Positions 31,959-40,649 of a DNA stretch of 64,000 nt are shown one piece after another (position 1 is the stretch's first letter; each line of letters begins with the position of its first letter). A model generated the notes under the pieces. The model had not been told where the DNA came from. It worked only from the letters and a program-made list of their open reading frames with translations, and ran no database searches. A program made the translations under genes and the position numbers. This DNA comes from Pleodorina starrii (lineage: Eukaryota; Chlorophyta; Chlorophyceae; Chlamydomonadales; Volvocaceae), in NCBI GenBank assembly GCA_030267565.1, contig BRXU01000080.1, forward strand, positions 43,856 to 107,855, given 5' to 3'.

Positions 31959-32287
31959 AAATACAGGATTTGTTTCCACTCGGCTTCGAAAAGGCTGCGG
32001 TGGCCGGTTTTATGGGTGCCCTCGTTTACTGGATCACGAACAGAAAGAGTCCGCGTGAGGGCCTGATGTGCATCGTGGTGGGCGTCATCACCGCAGTTTA
32101 TCTTGGTCCACTCATTGAACCGATTTTGAAACAGGCATTCGGAGCAACATCCGATCTTCCGTCAAACCTCTCCGGGTTTGTCTGCGGAATGACCGGGATA
32201 TCCCTCGCGGGAATGATCACGGATGTCGTGAACGGCAGGGCCCGGTCCTTGCGTCGTCAAAACAGGGAGGATGACGATGAAGCGTGA
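31955..32287 (+). CDS. Holin-like membrane protein 2
   Basis: A 110-residue protein with three possible membrane helices (AAVAGFMGALVYWI, LMCIVVGVITAVYLGPLI, GFVCGMTGISLAGMITDVV) and a basic-then-acidic tail (RARSLRRQNREDDDEA). It is translationally coupled to its neighbour. Two adjacent holin-like genes often form a holin/antiholin pair. Confidence 0.65.
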   Translation: MKIQDLFPLGFEKAAVAGFMGALVYWITNRKSPREGLMCIVVGVITAVYLGPLIEPILKQAFGATSDLPSNLSGFVCGMTGISLAGMITDVVNGRARSLRRQNREDDDEA

Positions 32288-32510
32288 TCTTAAAGTTGCT
32301 GTAAAGAACAGGCTGGATGAACTCGCAAGGGCGGTCCTCGGCTGCGTGTGCCTCATCCTCAGTTTTGGCCTCGTGCATTACGTCATCACTTGGGGTGATG
32401 ATGATCCGAACCGCCGACTGCGGGCGTGCGTCGTCCAGTTTTTCTCTCCGCCGCCCGTGATGATCATCGAAGAACAAAATGACACCGAATTTCCGGAATC
32501 TGGCCGCTGA
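32277..32510 (+). CDS. Small single-span membrane protein of the lysis cassette
   Basis: A 77-residue protein with a charged N-terminus (KRDLKVAVKNRLDELAR), one membrane helix (VLGCVCLILSFGLVHYVITW) and a short outer part. ATG 32277 is chosen because GGGAGG lies six bases before it. A spanin-like or holin-regulator role is possible from position; no lipobox is visible. Confidence 0.55.
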   Translation: MKRDLKVAVKNRLDELARAVLGCVCLILSFGLVHYVITWGDDDPNRRLRACVVQFFSPPPVMIIEEQNDTEFPESGR

Positions 32511-32599
32511 TGAAAATCATGGCCGATCTGGACTTGAAGCACGCGAAAATGAAAAAATCGTCCATCACAGGGCGTCCTGACATTATCAACGCAAGATGA
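32510..32599 (+). CDS. Possible 29-residue ORF
   Basis: ATG 32510 overlaps the preceding stop (TGATG) and opens a basic peptide (KHAKMKKSSITGRPD) ending at TGA 32597. Translational coupling is the only support; it may be chance. Confidence 0.25.
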   Translation: MKIMADLDLKHAKMKKSSITGRPDIINAR

Positions 32600-32606
32600 T
32601 TTCTCT

Positions 32607-33122
32607 CATTAATAATGTGCAAAAACTATTCGCATTATTAATGTGCATTGGCAATAAAAGAAAATTTCTCCTATTAATAATGCCATCATTAATGCAAATA
32701 AAGGATGGGCAATAAAAACTTTAGTTGGTAATGCGCTCAGTGCATAGCTTAAATAAGCCTTACATTTTTTAGCTCTGCGTTCAGCGCATTCCTAACTCTA
32801 TTAATTAATGCAGAAAATAACGCCCATTAATAATTCGAGAAACTAAATACAGTTTAAAACTGTAAAAAGCCAATGTGAGTTATTTAATGCCATTAATAAT
32901 GCAGAAAACGCATAGCAACAGCCAAAAAAAGGCAATTTCTATGCTTTAGACGCATAACGAATGGCTATAAATATCTCGGAAATCGGAACTTGCATTAATA
33001 ATGGCATTAATGGTGTAAGAAGGTTATTGCTATTAATCAATAGAGATAGTTTTGAAAGTTGGTTATGCGTCCAGTGCATACCTTGAAAGTAGTGAATATT
33101 TTAAGTTATGCTCCAGACGCAA
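32607..33122. repeat. AT-rich non-coding region with two repeat families
   Basis: No gene is visible between 32600 and 33131. Family one is CATTAATAATGC or a close form, in both orientations: 32607, 32633 (inverted), 32672, 32687 (short), 32800, 32825, 32891, 32993, 33005 (short). Family two is ATGCG-YCAG-NGCAT-like, partly palindromic: 32731-32745, 32776-32789, 32941-32955, 33065-33079, 33108-33122. Dense repeats of two kinds suggest a binding array for one or two proteins: a second origin, a partition-like site, or an operator array. The extreme AT content also makes it a natural target of the phage H-NS-like protein. Confidence 0.7.
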
Positions 33123-33131
33123 TGCTTTAAA

Positions 33132-33515
33132 TTAAACTGGAAATGACAGTTTTTTCTCTGGAATAGCGTTCAGTTTATATGCCTCTTCGCCAAGCCTTTC
33201 CCAAAAAACAATCATTTCATCCTGGACATCAATCTGGGCTGTAATCAGTGGATCTTTGTTTTCGTGGGTATCGAACATCCGAACTTCGTTCGGAAACGCA
33301 ACGATCCTAATGAGGTATTTCATTTGATCCAGATCATTCCTCAAGATCACCTCGGTCATTCGAGGATCAACTATAAATCGGCTGTGTTGATCTGGGAAGT
33401 CGCGAACTTCCTTACCCATGTCGTGAAGAATGCGTGCTGCTTCCTTCGTTTGAGTATCGTCTTTGTGCTTCTGTGCTCTGGCTCTGTTAACGCCATTCAT
33501 AAAGTGTTCGTTCAT
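33132..33515 (-). CDS. Unknown small phage protein before the integrase
   Basis: A 127-residue protein on the minus strand, 15 bases downstream of the integrase gene and probably co-transcribed with it. The N-terminus is basic and helical (NRARAQKHKDDTQTKEAARILHDMGK); the rest looks mixed alpha/beta (YLIRIVAFPNEVRMFDTHENKD, EMIVFWERLGEEAYKL). No helix-turn-helix is obvious. It faces the repeat region 32607-33122 with its 3' end. An excisionase or regulator role can be imagined from position, but the sequence shows no such domain. Confidence 0.6.
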   Translation of the reverse strand: MNEHFMNGVNRARAQKHKDDTQTKEAARILHDMGKEVRDFPDQHSRFIVDPRMTEVILRNDLDQMKYLIRIVAFPNEVRMFDTHENKDPLITAQIDVQDEMIVFWERLGEEAYKLNAIPEKKLSFPV

Positions 33516-33530
33516 ATTGCTCTCTCTGTT

Positions 33531-35318
33531 CTACCGGACAGAAGGAAGCAGGTTCACAGCGTCAAGTAAATCCCCGATCTCCGCGTCTCCACCATAGATA
33601 TCGCCTTCGATGTGGCCAATGAGGTGTCCAAAGATTGCTCCCCTGACATTGATGTCCACCTTTGCTCGGATCATCTCTTGGACGGCGGAATGCCTGAATG
33701 AATGAAATGACTTCTTTTGCCCCACTCCGATTGTGTCCGTCATGATATTCTCTCGCCAGCGATAACCAATAGAATCCCCGTAAGATGAGACGGAAGATTT
33801 CTTTTTAATATCAAAAAGCATCCCTGCACGACCCTTTGCATATTCGGGCAGACCCAATGAAATGAGGTCGGCATGCAGCGGGATCACGCGTTCGCTCTGG
33901 CCATTTTTTAGGCCACGGTGAGCGTTTTCGCGAATGTGGAATACTGGGATGCCATTCCGATCTTCGATGTCCGCTGCGTCGAGCCCCGCAATCTCTTCAC
34001 GGCGGGCTCCTGTGTATGCCGCGCAGTAGGTAATCCAGAACAGGGCATCGCGATTGCCGACCAGCGATAGGGCGGGGTGAGTAAAGATCTGACGGATGTC
34101 ATCACGCGTGAATGCCAATCGCCTGTTCTTCTTGGCGCCCTTTTCGGAAATACGCAGAAGGGATGTATTTACTGTCCCGTCCGTGCTTACGCCGTATGAT
34201 GCTGCCTTCTTCAGGAGTTTATTCAAGTTCGTGAGGTTCTTATTTGTGGTTGCACCCGAGAGCCCTGTCTCTTCGCCCTTAATCTCTGCCTCATTGATAA
34301 TGTCCCAGATCGGCCGTGTCCGTTCTGTTTCTGACTTTCGATAGTTCTTCGGGATCAGGTCGTGGTGATCAACAAAGTCCGCGAGTGCCGCCTGATTGAT
34401 GTCATCAACATACTCAATACCGGTCAACTCCATAAAAAGGCCGATGGTCCGCTCGAAGTCTCTTACAGATGCTGCGTTTACGTTCCCACGTTTTATTTCA
34501 TCTGCGTTGATACGTGGCACGAGAGACAAGATTAATGTTTTGGAACTGTCCGCTGGCGGCCGGATCTCGGCCTTCTTCCGCTGTGGCCTTGGTGCGGATG
34601 CCAAGGACACCGGTTCCGGGACGGTGATAGCCTGATCTGCCTGCATGGACATCGCTCCCACGCTCGCAGAGGGTTCCGCATAGCCATACGGCGCAGAGAC
34701 GGACTGCGGGGCCACGGCGGGCTCTGGTGGGCTCTGCGGGGGGGTGGGGTAGCCGGGGAAGACGTTGTGGATGATCACAGTGGGCGCGGACGTGGCGGAC
34801 GCTACTGCGGCGGCAGAGGTCTCCATCGCTGCGGCCTGTGCTTCCTGTGTGGTGATGAGTTCAGGAATGTCGGGCCCATTGAAAATCTGCCAGTATTCCT
34901 GAACGTCCGCAGGATCCCAGTCTTTCAGGGCCCCGGTGTCCGCCGGTTCGCGTCCTTTGATCCAGCGGATGATAGCCTCTTCTGAGAAGCCGCGCTTGCG
35001 GAGAGTGGACGCAGGTTCATAAGGAAAAGGGAAAAACCACATGGGAGACGCGTTCCTTAATGTCTGTCGTGCCGCTTCAATTTTCGCAGCCTGCTCAATC
35101 ATAGCGCGTGCGCCTTCTCGGTCCACCCTTCCATCTGCCAGCGCCTCGAATGCCTGGACACTGTATGCGGTGACCACGGCCGCCACCGTGCGTGCAATCT
35201 TCGGATCATCTGTGCAGAGGGGGACTTGGATCGTGATTCCTCGGATCTCGCGTCGCCAAGAATAGCGGCGGCCACGTCGGATAACGAAGGGAAGAAGGGA
35301 CAAGATCGTGTGCTCCAT
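33531..35318 (-). CDS. Tyrosine integrase of the prophage
   Basis: A 595-residue site-specific recombinase. The N-terminal part (FVIRRGRRYSWRREIRG) resembles large Rhodobacteraceae integrases. A Pro/Ala-rich linker (about 165-260) precedes the core-binding domain (NVNAASVRDFERTIGLFMELTG). The catalytic domain has Arg in TGARREEIAG, the H-x-x-R box HSFRHS, and GHLIGHIEGDIYGG with the His and final Tyr nucleophile. It starts at 35318, 80 bases from the attachment core, and reads away from the tRNA, the usual layout. It should catalyse integration into tRNA-Gln. Confidence 0.93.
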   Translation of the reverse strand: MEHTILSLLPFVIRRGRRYSWRREIRGITIQVPLCTDDPKIARTVAAVVTAYSVQAFEALADGRVDREGARAMIEQAAKIEAARQTLRNASPMWFFPFPYEPASTLRKRGFSEEAIIRWIKGREPADTGALKDWDPADVQEYWQIFNGPDIPELITTQEAQAAAMETSAAAVASATSAPTVIIHNVFPGYPTPPQSPPEPAVAPQSVSAPYGYAEPSASVGAMSMQADQAITVPEPVSLASAPRPQRKKAEIRPPADSSKTLILSLVPRINADEIKRGNVNAASVRDFERTIGLFMELTGIEYVDDINQAALADFVDHHDLIPKNYRKSETERTRPIWDIINEAEIKGEETGLSGATTNKNLTNLNKLLKKAASYGVSTDGTVNTSLLRISEKGAKKNRRLAFTRDDIRQIFTHPALSLVGNRDALFWITYCAAYTGARREEIAGLDAADIEDRNGIPVFHIRENAHRGLKNGQSERVIPLHADLISLGLPEYAKGRAGMLFDIKKKSSVSSYGDSIGYRWRENIMTDTIGVGQKKSFHSFRHSAVQEMIRAKVDINVRGAIFGHLIGHIEGDIYGGDAEIGDLLDAVNLLPSVR

Positions 35319-35341
35319 AGCAGGAGCACGCTTCGTCCGGT

Positions 35342-35360
35342 TCTGGACATCATGTCCAGA
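35342..35360. promoter_or_regulatory. Inverted repeat upstream of the integrase gene
   Basis: TCTGGACAT-C-ATGTCCAGA: a perfect 9-bp inverted repeat 23 bases before the integrase start. The half site TTCTGGACAT recurs at 1339-1348 near attL. It may be an arm-type integrase site or an operator for integrase expression. Confidence 0.5.
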
Positions 35361-35398
35361 GCCTGAGAATCTGTTCTTAAGTCATTGAAAAGATTAAC

Positions 35399-35415
35399 TG
35401 GCTGGGGCGGTAGGA
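35399..35415. repeat. attR core, 17-bp direct repeat
   Basis: Identical to 1236-1252; covers the CCA end, discriminator, 3' acceptor strand and the first T-arm bases of tRNA-Gln. Confidence 0.88.
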
Positions 35416-35473
35416 TTCGAACCTACGGTACACGGTACCAAAAACCGATGCCTTACCACTTGGCCACGCCCCA
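35399..35473 (-). tRNA. tRNA-Gln (anticodon TTG)
   Basis: 75 bases. The acceptor stem is TGGGGCG paired with CGCCCCA, followed by G and an encoded CCA. The T arm contains GGTTCGAATCC, and the anticodon loop TTTTGGT reads TTG (Gln, CAA). The 3' end supplies the attachment core; the gene stays complete because the phage carries an identical end. Confidence 0.95.
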
Positions 35474-35567
35474 ACTGTGGAGGGTGATTACCCAAGCCCG
35501 CAGATGGGTGCAAGACGAAAAATGCAGAAATCTTGCCCCCGTCCCAAAGCCCAGGTATCGACGCGCC

Positions 35568-36737
35568 ATGGAACACGCCAATATCGTCATTCTGGGGGCC
35601 GGGGCGGCCGGATTATTCTGCGCAGGCTCTGCCGTCGCGCAGGGTAGGCGGGTCGTGGTGCTGGATCATGCGCCGACGCCCGCCGAAAAGATCCGCATTT
35701 CCGGCGGCGGGCGGTGCAATTTCACCAACCTCGCGACCGGGCCGGACCGTTTCCTATCGGACAACCCGCGCTTCGCAGCCAGCGCCCTGGCGCGGTATCG
35801 TCCGCAGGCCTTCGTCGATCTGGTCGACCGGGCGGGAATCGCTTGGCACGAAAAGACCCAGGGCCAGCTGTTCTGCGACGGCAAGGCCACCCAGATCACC
35901 GATATGCTGCTGGATCGCATGGCTGGGGCGGAGCTGCGCCTTGGCACGCGCATTGACGGGGTCGCGCAGGATGGTGACCGTTTCGTGGTCGCGACCGCGG
36001 GCGGGTCGATCAGCACGGGTCGGGTCGTCGTCGCGACGGGCGGCAAGTCGATTCCCAAGATCGGGGCGACGGGGCTAGGCTATGATCTGGCGCGCCAGTT
36101 CGGGTTGCGGCTTGTCGAAACGCGGCCCGCGCTGGTGCCGCTGACCTTTGCGGAACAGGATCTGGCGCTGTGCCGTCCGCTGGCCGGGCTGTCGGTCGAG
36201 GCGCGGATCACGCATGGCAAGGGCAGCTTTCGCGATGCGCTGCTGTTCACGCATCGCGGGCTGAGCGGCCCGGTGATCCTGCAGATATCAAGCTTCTGGC
36301 AGGCGGGCGAAGTGCTGACCATCGATCTTGCGCCCGACCGTGACATCGCTGCCGACCTGAAGGCCGCACGCGGCGGCAAGGCGCAGGTGGCGACCGTCCT
36401 GGCCCAGATGCTGCCGGAACGCCTTGCCCAATCCGTGGCGGCGGACGCGGGCTTGGCACAGGCGCGGCTGGCCGATCAGCCGAACGCCCGGCTGGACGCG
36501 CTGGGCGCGCGCGTGAACCGGTGGCAGGTCCGACCCGTGGGGACCGAAGGCTATCGCACCGCCGAAGTCACCTTGGGCGGCGTGGATACGCGCGATCTGG
36601 ACGCGCGGACCATGCAGGCGCGCCAGGTGCCCGCACTGGCGTTCATCGGCGAATGCGTCGACGTGACGGGGTGGCTGGGCGGCTATAATTTTCAGTGGGC
36701 CTGGGCGTCGGCGGATGCCGCCGGGCGCGCCGCCTAG
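35568..36737 (+). CDS. HI0933/BaiN-type NAD(P)/FAD-dependent oxidoreductase
   Basis: A 389-residue flavoprotein. The FAD-binding Rossmann motif GAGAAG (residues 10-15) with the acidic LDHA strand end, then EKIRISGGGRCNFTN, the family hallmark, VVVATGGKSIPKIGATGLGYDLA, and a C-terminal TLGGVDTRDLDARTM and GYNFQWAWASADAAG. This family occurs in nearly all bacteria; its physiological substrate is unclear. I chose ATG 35568 because the fold begins there. It lies just outside the prophage and is convergent with the MscS gene. Confidence 0.9.
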   Translation: MEHANIVILGAGAAGLFCAGSAVAQGRRVVVLDHAPTPAEKIRISGGGRCNFTNLATGPDRFLSDNPRFAASALARYRPQAFVDLVDRAGIAWHEKTQGQLFCDGKATQITDMLLDRMAGAELRLGTRIDGVAQDGDRFVVATAGGSISTGRVVVATGGKSIPKIGATGLGYDLARQFGLRLVETRPALVPLTFAEQDLALCRPLAGLSVEARITHGKGSFRDALLFTHRGLSGPVILQISSFWQAGEVLTIDLAPDRDIAADLKAARGGKAQVATVLAQMLPERLAQSVAADAGLAQARLADQPNARLDALGARVNRWQVRPVGTEGYRTAEVTLGGVDTRDLDARTMQARQVPALAFIGECVDVTGWLGGYNFQWAWASADAAGRAA

Positions 36738-38041
36738 GTCCGTGGCGTCGGGCTGAGCAGGTCGCGCCCGTCATCGATGCGACCCCGTTCGACCATCTCC
36801 TCGAACGCGGCGTCGGGGTTCAGGTCGGACAGGCGCGCATCGGCGGGGCGTGAGGGGCGGGCAGGGCTTGGACGCGCCTCCGCTTCGGGCTGTTCCAGGC
36901 GGATGCGGTGGACGGGTTCCGGCACCAGATAGCCCTTGCTGTCCAGCGCATGGCGCAGCAGGCGAAACGCCTCTCCGCGCGCCAGGTCGAAATCGGTGCC
37001 GTCCTGCGAGACCCAACCCCCGGCGCGGATGACCACGTGATCCGGTCCCTGGGCATCCAGCCAGGCAACAGGTTCGGGACGCTTCAGCACAAAATCCATA
37101 CCCGCCAGCGCCCTGAGCACCAGGTCGCGCGCGCGGCCCAGATCGGCGCCTGGGTCGATGGTCAGGTCGACCATGAATCGGCGTTCGGGGTTGCGCGTGT
37201 AATTGGTCAGGACGGCCTTGTAGATGATCTGGTTCGGGATGCGGATGTGATTGCCGTCCAGCGTCAGCAGGGTGGTACCACGACTGGTCAGGCGGATCAC
37301 CCGACCGCGCAGGCCGTTCACCTCGATCAGGTCGTTCGGGTTGAAGGGTTGGCGGAGCGACAGCAGCATCGTGGCCACGAATCCTTCAATCGTGTCGCGG
37401 GCCGCGAAGGAAAGCGACAGGCCGAAGATGCCCGCCGCACCCAGCAATGTCCCCAACAGAGCCCGCGCGCCCATCAGGTCCAGCGCTACGACAAGCGCCA
37501 CGATCCATGCGGTCAGCCGGATCGTCTGCGCCAGAAATCCGGCGATGAAGGGGTTCGGTGCGATCCCCGACAGGGTTCGTTCCCGCCGCGACAACCAGCC
37601 GCCGGCCAGCACGATTATCGCCCCCACGGCCAGGCCCAGTGCCATGAAGGGCAGGCCCGCGATGACCGCGGTCAGGCGGGACTGAAACCTGTCGCGGACC
37701 GAGACCAGCCGCGTGCCCAGGTCGGTGGACAAGGTAACCTGATCCTCGATCGCGACGACCCCCTCGACGCGCGCCAACAGCGATTCAAGGCGCGAGATGG
37801 TCTGCTGTTCGGTCACCTCGCCCACAAGGGTTACGATCCCCGCATCGACGCTGGCACGAACGCCATCGAATTCAGGGACTTGCGCCAGGATGCTGGAAAT
37901 GCGCGACAGGATTGCCAGATCCGTCGCCCGGTTGTCCTGTGTCGAGATCGCGCCGCTTGGCGTCGACGGTGCTGATGGATCGACGACCTGGGCGGCCACG
38001 GGGGCAGCCAGCGTCAACAGGATCAGCAGTACACGGATCAT
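36734..38041 (-). CDS. Mechanosensitive channel (MscS type) with BON domain
   Basis: A 435-residue protein. A signal-like N-terminus (RVLLILLTLAAPVAAQ) is followed by a periplasmic BON domain (about 45-105: ILAQVPEFDGVRASVDAGIVTLVGEV), then membrane helices and the MscS core with the pore helix (LLGTLLGAAGIFGLSLSFAARDTIEG) and the beta domain (LRQPFNPNDLIEVNGLRGRVIRLTSRGTTLLTLDG, HIRIPNQIIYKAVLTNYT). It releases solutes under osmotic shock. Its start overlaps the end of kdsA (ATGA), so it is the last gene of the capsule/Kdo operon. Confidence 0.88.
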   Translation of the reverse strand: MIRVLLILLTLAAPVAAQVVDPSAPSTPSGAISTQDNRATDLAILSRISSILAQVPEFDGVRASVDAGIVTLVGEVTEQQTISRLESLLARVEGVVAIEDQVTLSTDLGTRLVSVRDRFQSRLTAVIAGLPFMALGLAVGAIIVLAGGWLSRRERTLSGIAPNPFIAGFLAQTIRLTAWIVALVVALDLMGARALLGTLLGAAGIFGLSLSFAARDTIEGFVATMLLSLRQPFNPNDLIEVNGLRGRVIRLTSRGTTLLTLDGNHIRIPNQIIYKAVLTNYTRNPERRFMVDLTIDPGADLGRARDLVLRALAGMDFVLKRPEPVAWLDAQGPDHVVIRAGGWVSQDGTDFDLARGEAFRLLRHALDSKGYLVPEPVHRIRLEQPEAEARPSPARPSRPADARLSDLNPDAAFEEMVERGRIDDGRDLLSPTPRT

Positions 38042-38880
38042 GCCGGGAGCGGGTCGGCCTTTGCCAGCCGGTCGAAGGCCATCAGCGATGCGATCAGCGC
38101 GGGCATCCGGTCAAGCGGGATCATGTTCGGCCCGTCGGACGGCGCGGTGTCGGGGGCTTCGTGCGTTTCGATGAAGACGCCGGCCACGCCCAAGGCCACA
38201 GCGGCCCGTGCCATGACCGGGGCGAATTCACGTTGTCCGCCCGAACTGCCGCCCTGACCGCCCGGCTGCTGGACCGAATGGGTCGCGTCCATGATCACCG
38301 GATAGCCGGTCCGCGCCATGATCGGCAGCGATCGCATGTCGGCGACCAAGGTGTTATAGCCGAAGCTGGCCCCGCGTTCAGTCAGCAGGATGTTCCCGTT
38401 CCCGGTCGAGGCGACCTTGTCCGCGACGTTGGGCATGTCCCAAGGGGCCAGGAACTGACCCTTCTTGATGTTGACCACCGCGCCGGTGCGGCCCGCAGTC
38501 AGCAACAGGTCGGTCTGGCGGCACAGAAAGGCCGGGATCTGGATCACGTCGACCACCTGCGCGGCGCGCACCGCCTGGTCCGCGTCATGGATGTCGGTCA
38601 GCACGGGGCAGCCGAACCGATCGCGGACCGCGGCCAGGATCTCCAGCCCCTCGTCGATGCCTAAGCCGCGGCGACCCGACAAAGAGGTGCGGTTCGCCTT
38701 GTCATAGCTGGCCTTGAAGACAAAGGACGCCCCGGCATCGGCACAGGCCCTGACCATCACTTCGGCGATCATCAGCGCGTGGTCCAGGCTTTCCAGCTGG
38801 CAGGGTCCGGCGATCACCGTCAGCGGCAGGTCGTTGCCGCAAGTGATCGAACCGATGGGGATATGCTTGGCAGTCGTCAT
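38038..38880 (-). CDS. kdsA: 3-deoxy-8-phosphooctulonate synthase (Kdo-8-P synthase)
   Basis: A 280-residue enzyme that condenses phosphoenolpyruvate with arabinose-5-phosphate to Kdo-8-phosphate, for lipid A core and for Kdo-linked capsules. Conserved: VIAGPCQLES, FVFKASYDKANRTS, PVLTDIHDA, IQIPAFLCRQTDLL, VNIKKGQFLAP, LTERGASFGYNTLV, MDATHSVQQPG and FIETHEAPDTAPSDGPNM. It overlaps the KpsE-type gene (ATGA). The link with KpsT/KpsE genes suggests Kdo for a capsule anchor. Confidence 0.95.
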   Translation of the reverse strand: MTTAKHIPIGSITCGNDLPLTVIAGPCQLESLDHALMIAEVMVRACADAGASFVFKASYDKANRTSLSGRRGLGIDEGLEILAAVRDRFGCPVLTDIHDADQAVRAAQVVDVIQIPAFLCRQTDLLLTAGRTGAVVNIKKGQFLAPWDMPNVADKVASTGNGNILLTERGASFGYNTLVADMRSLPIMARTGYPVIMDATHSVQQPGGQGGSSGGQREFAPVMARAAVALGVAGVFIETHEAPDTAPSDGPNMIPLDRMPALIASLMAFDRLAKADPLPA

Positions 38881-40649
38881 GTTGATACCTGTTCGCGTAG
38901 GATGGAAGCCGTCAGCGACAGCATCAGATAGATACCCGAAAACACCAGGAATGCCACCAGGGTGTTCTGGAACGCGCGCGGATAGGTCGCCTCATCCGGC
39001 GGGATGGGCGCGATGGACAGCGACAGATAGCGGACCTGCTTGTTCGCCTCGATGCGCGCGGTCTCCATCTGGGCGGCGGCGGCGGCCAGCATTTCCTGGC
39101 GGGTCAGCATCTCGGCCTCGGCGACGCGCAGCTCTCCGCCGATGGCGGCCAGAGAGTTGCGGGTGTCGTTGCCCTGCGTCAGCTGCTGGCGGGTCTAGGT
39201 GATCAGGTCGCGCAGGCGGGCGATGTCGCCCTCCACCGCATCGACGCGGCTTTGCAGGGGGCGAGCATTCGACTGCAACTGGCCCAGTTCCAGCTGCTTT
39301 TCGGCCAGTTGACCTTCCAGCATGCTGACCTGCGCCATGACCACGCCGCTTTCCGCGACGGGGTCCAGCACGCCCAGCCTCTCCTGCAATTCCTGGACGC
39401 GAAGCTGGGCGGCCAGCATCTTTTCCTCGGCGTCCTGATAGGTCTCGCGCGCGCCGTCCATCTGGTCGGAGCGCATGCGTGAGGTCAGGGCGTCAACAAG
39501 CTGTTCCGCATAGGAAATCAGCGCGCGCGAGAACTGTTCGCTTAGCTGCGGGTCGGGCGCGATGACCTCCATGTTCAGCACGCCTTCGGTCGGGTCATAG
39601 CCGATCTTGACGGAATCCTTGTACAGGCTGAACGTGGCCTCGTTCGTAGCGTCCGCGGGCAGGCGCTTGATCGCATCGACCGACGGGTCCTGGAAGGCGC
39701 GCCGGAAGCCCAGATCCTCGTCCAGGCGCAGCATCGCGTCGCGCGATGTCAGATAGCTTTGCACCGCGACCGCGTCCTGGTTCGTGCCCAGGCCCGACCC
39801 GCCCAGCATCCCGCTGAGCCCGCTGGCGCCGGATCCGCTTTCGGCCGACTGGATCTGGAACTGCGATACCGTTGCGTAAAGCGGAGAGGCATAGCGACCG
39901 TAATAGATGCCGACAAGTGCGGTCGGCAGGAACACGAACAGCGCCAGCCGCATCGCCAGCATTGCCATGCGGCGGCGGCGGCGGCGGGCCAGGTCGCGCT
40001 GGATGCGATAGATTTCGGCGGCGCGCTTTTCCTCGGTCAGTTCCTCGCGGGACGGCAGGGCGGGGCGGCCGGGGGGCGCCGGGCTGCGGTCGGGTAGGAT
40101 CGACGGCACGGGGGCCTGCCGCACGGCGGGCGCGTTGGGTGAGGGGGCGGCCTGCGCGCGCGTGCCCTCCGACGACAGGATGCTGCCGACGGCGGTGCGG
40201 TGGGACGGATCGATCCCTCGCTCGCGCAGACGCAGCACTGCCTCCTCGGCCGAGGAAACCTCGATCTGGTGCAGGGCGGCGATGCGCTTGGCGATGCGCA
40301 GCTGGCGTTCGGTCAGCTTCTCTGCGCGGATGGCGGCCAGTCGCGCCTCCATGTCGCCAGAATCCGCGGGGGGTGCGGCCGGCGTGTCCTTTTCGGGGGA
40401 CGGCGCTGCGGGCTTGGTCAGGCGAAAATCACCCAGGCCATCGTCGATCGGTTCGGTGGCCAGGAACCGTTCCAGCCGCGCCTGGCGTTCGGACGCGTCA
40501 GAGGCGGGGATATCGCTGCGGCGCGTGACCTCCAGCCGGGGCGGCGCGGGGCCGTCCGATGCGGTCGGTTCCGCCGGCGGGGGCGTCTGGGGCGTGATCG
40601 AGGCCATCGCCTGCGTGTTGTACCGGCGCGCTTTAGGAGGTGTAGTCAT
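38877..40649 (-). pseudogene. KpsE/CtrB-type capsule export protein gene with in-frame TAG
   Basis: The frame encodes a 590-residue inner-membrane/periplasmic exporter protein of the polysaccharide co-polymerase type: a long Pro/Ala-rich cytoplasmic part, a membrane helix (AMLAMRLALFVFLPTALVGIYYG), the periplasmic region with coiled coil (EEKMLAAQLRVQELQERLGVL), and a C-terminal membrane helix (TLVAFLVFSGIYLMLSLTA). Codon 485 is TAG (39195-39197). The same frame goes on for 105 residues with clear family sequence (VRYLSLSIAPIPPDEATYPR) to TGA 38877. The truncated protein would lack the second helix. ATG 40649 overlaps kpsT; 40607 is an alternative start. Mutation or sequencing error cannot be told apart. 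Confidence 0.85.

Larger units (their letters stand above)
1236..35415. mobile_element. Prophage of about 34 kb, siphophage type, integrated in tRNA-Gln
   Basis: A 17-bp direct repeat lies at both ends (1236-1252 and 35399-35415), and the right copy is the 3' end of tRNA-Gln. The integrase is immediately inside the right end. Between the ends are early replication and regulation genes, a full HK97-type head module, a long-tail module with a tape measure of 1096 residues, and a lysis cassette. Late genes run on the plus strand without visible breaks, so the element looks intact. Unusual cargo for such a phage is a MobV-like relaxase, an H-NS-like protein and a sigma factor. Base composition is visibly less GC-rich than the right flank. 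Confidence 0.93.

Noticed and set aside
32607..33122. The regular repeats could be a CRISPR array.
   Set aside because: Repeats are short, of two kinds, in both orientations and irregularly spaced, without unique spacers of equal length or cas genes.
35385..35567. An N-terminal extension of the flavoprotein gene through the tRNA.
   Set aside because: The extension translates the tRNA gene antisense; the FAD-binding fold starts at 35568.
719..39197. Two in-frame TAG codons could mean TAG is read as an amino acid.
   Set aside because: Other intact host genes here end in TAG at their expected length (flavoprotein, uspA, prfC, IscA-like), and no suppressor tRNA is seen. Two independent nonsense changes or sequence errors are simpler.
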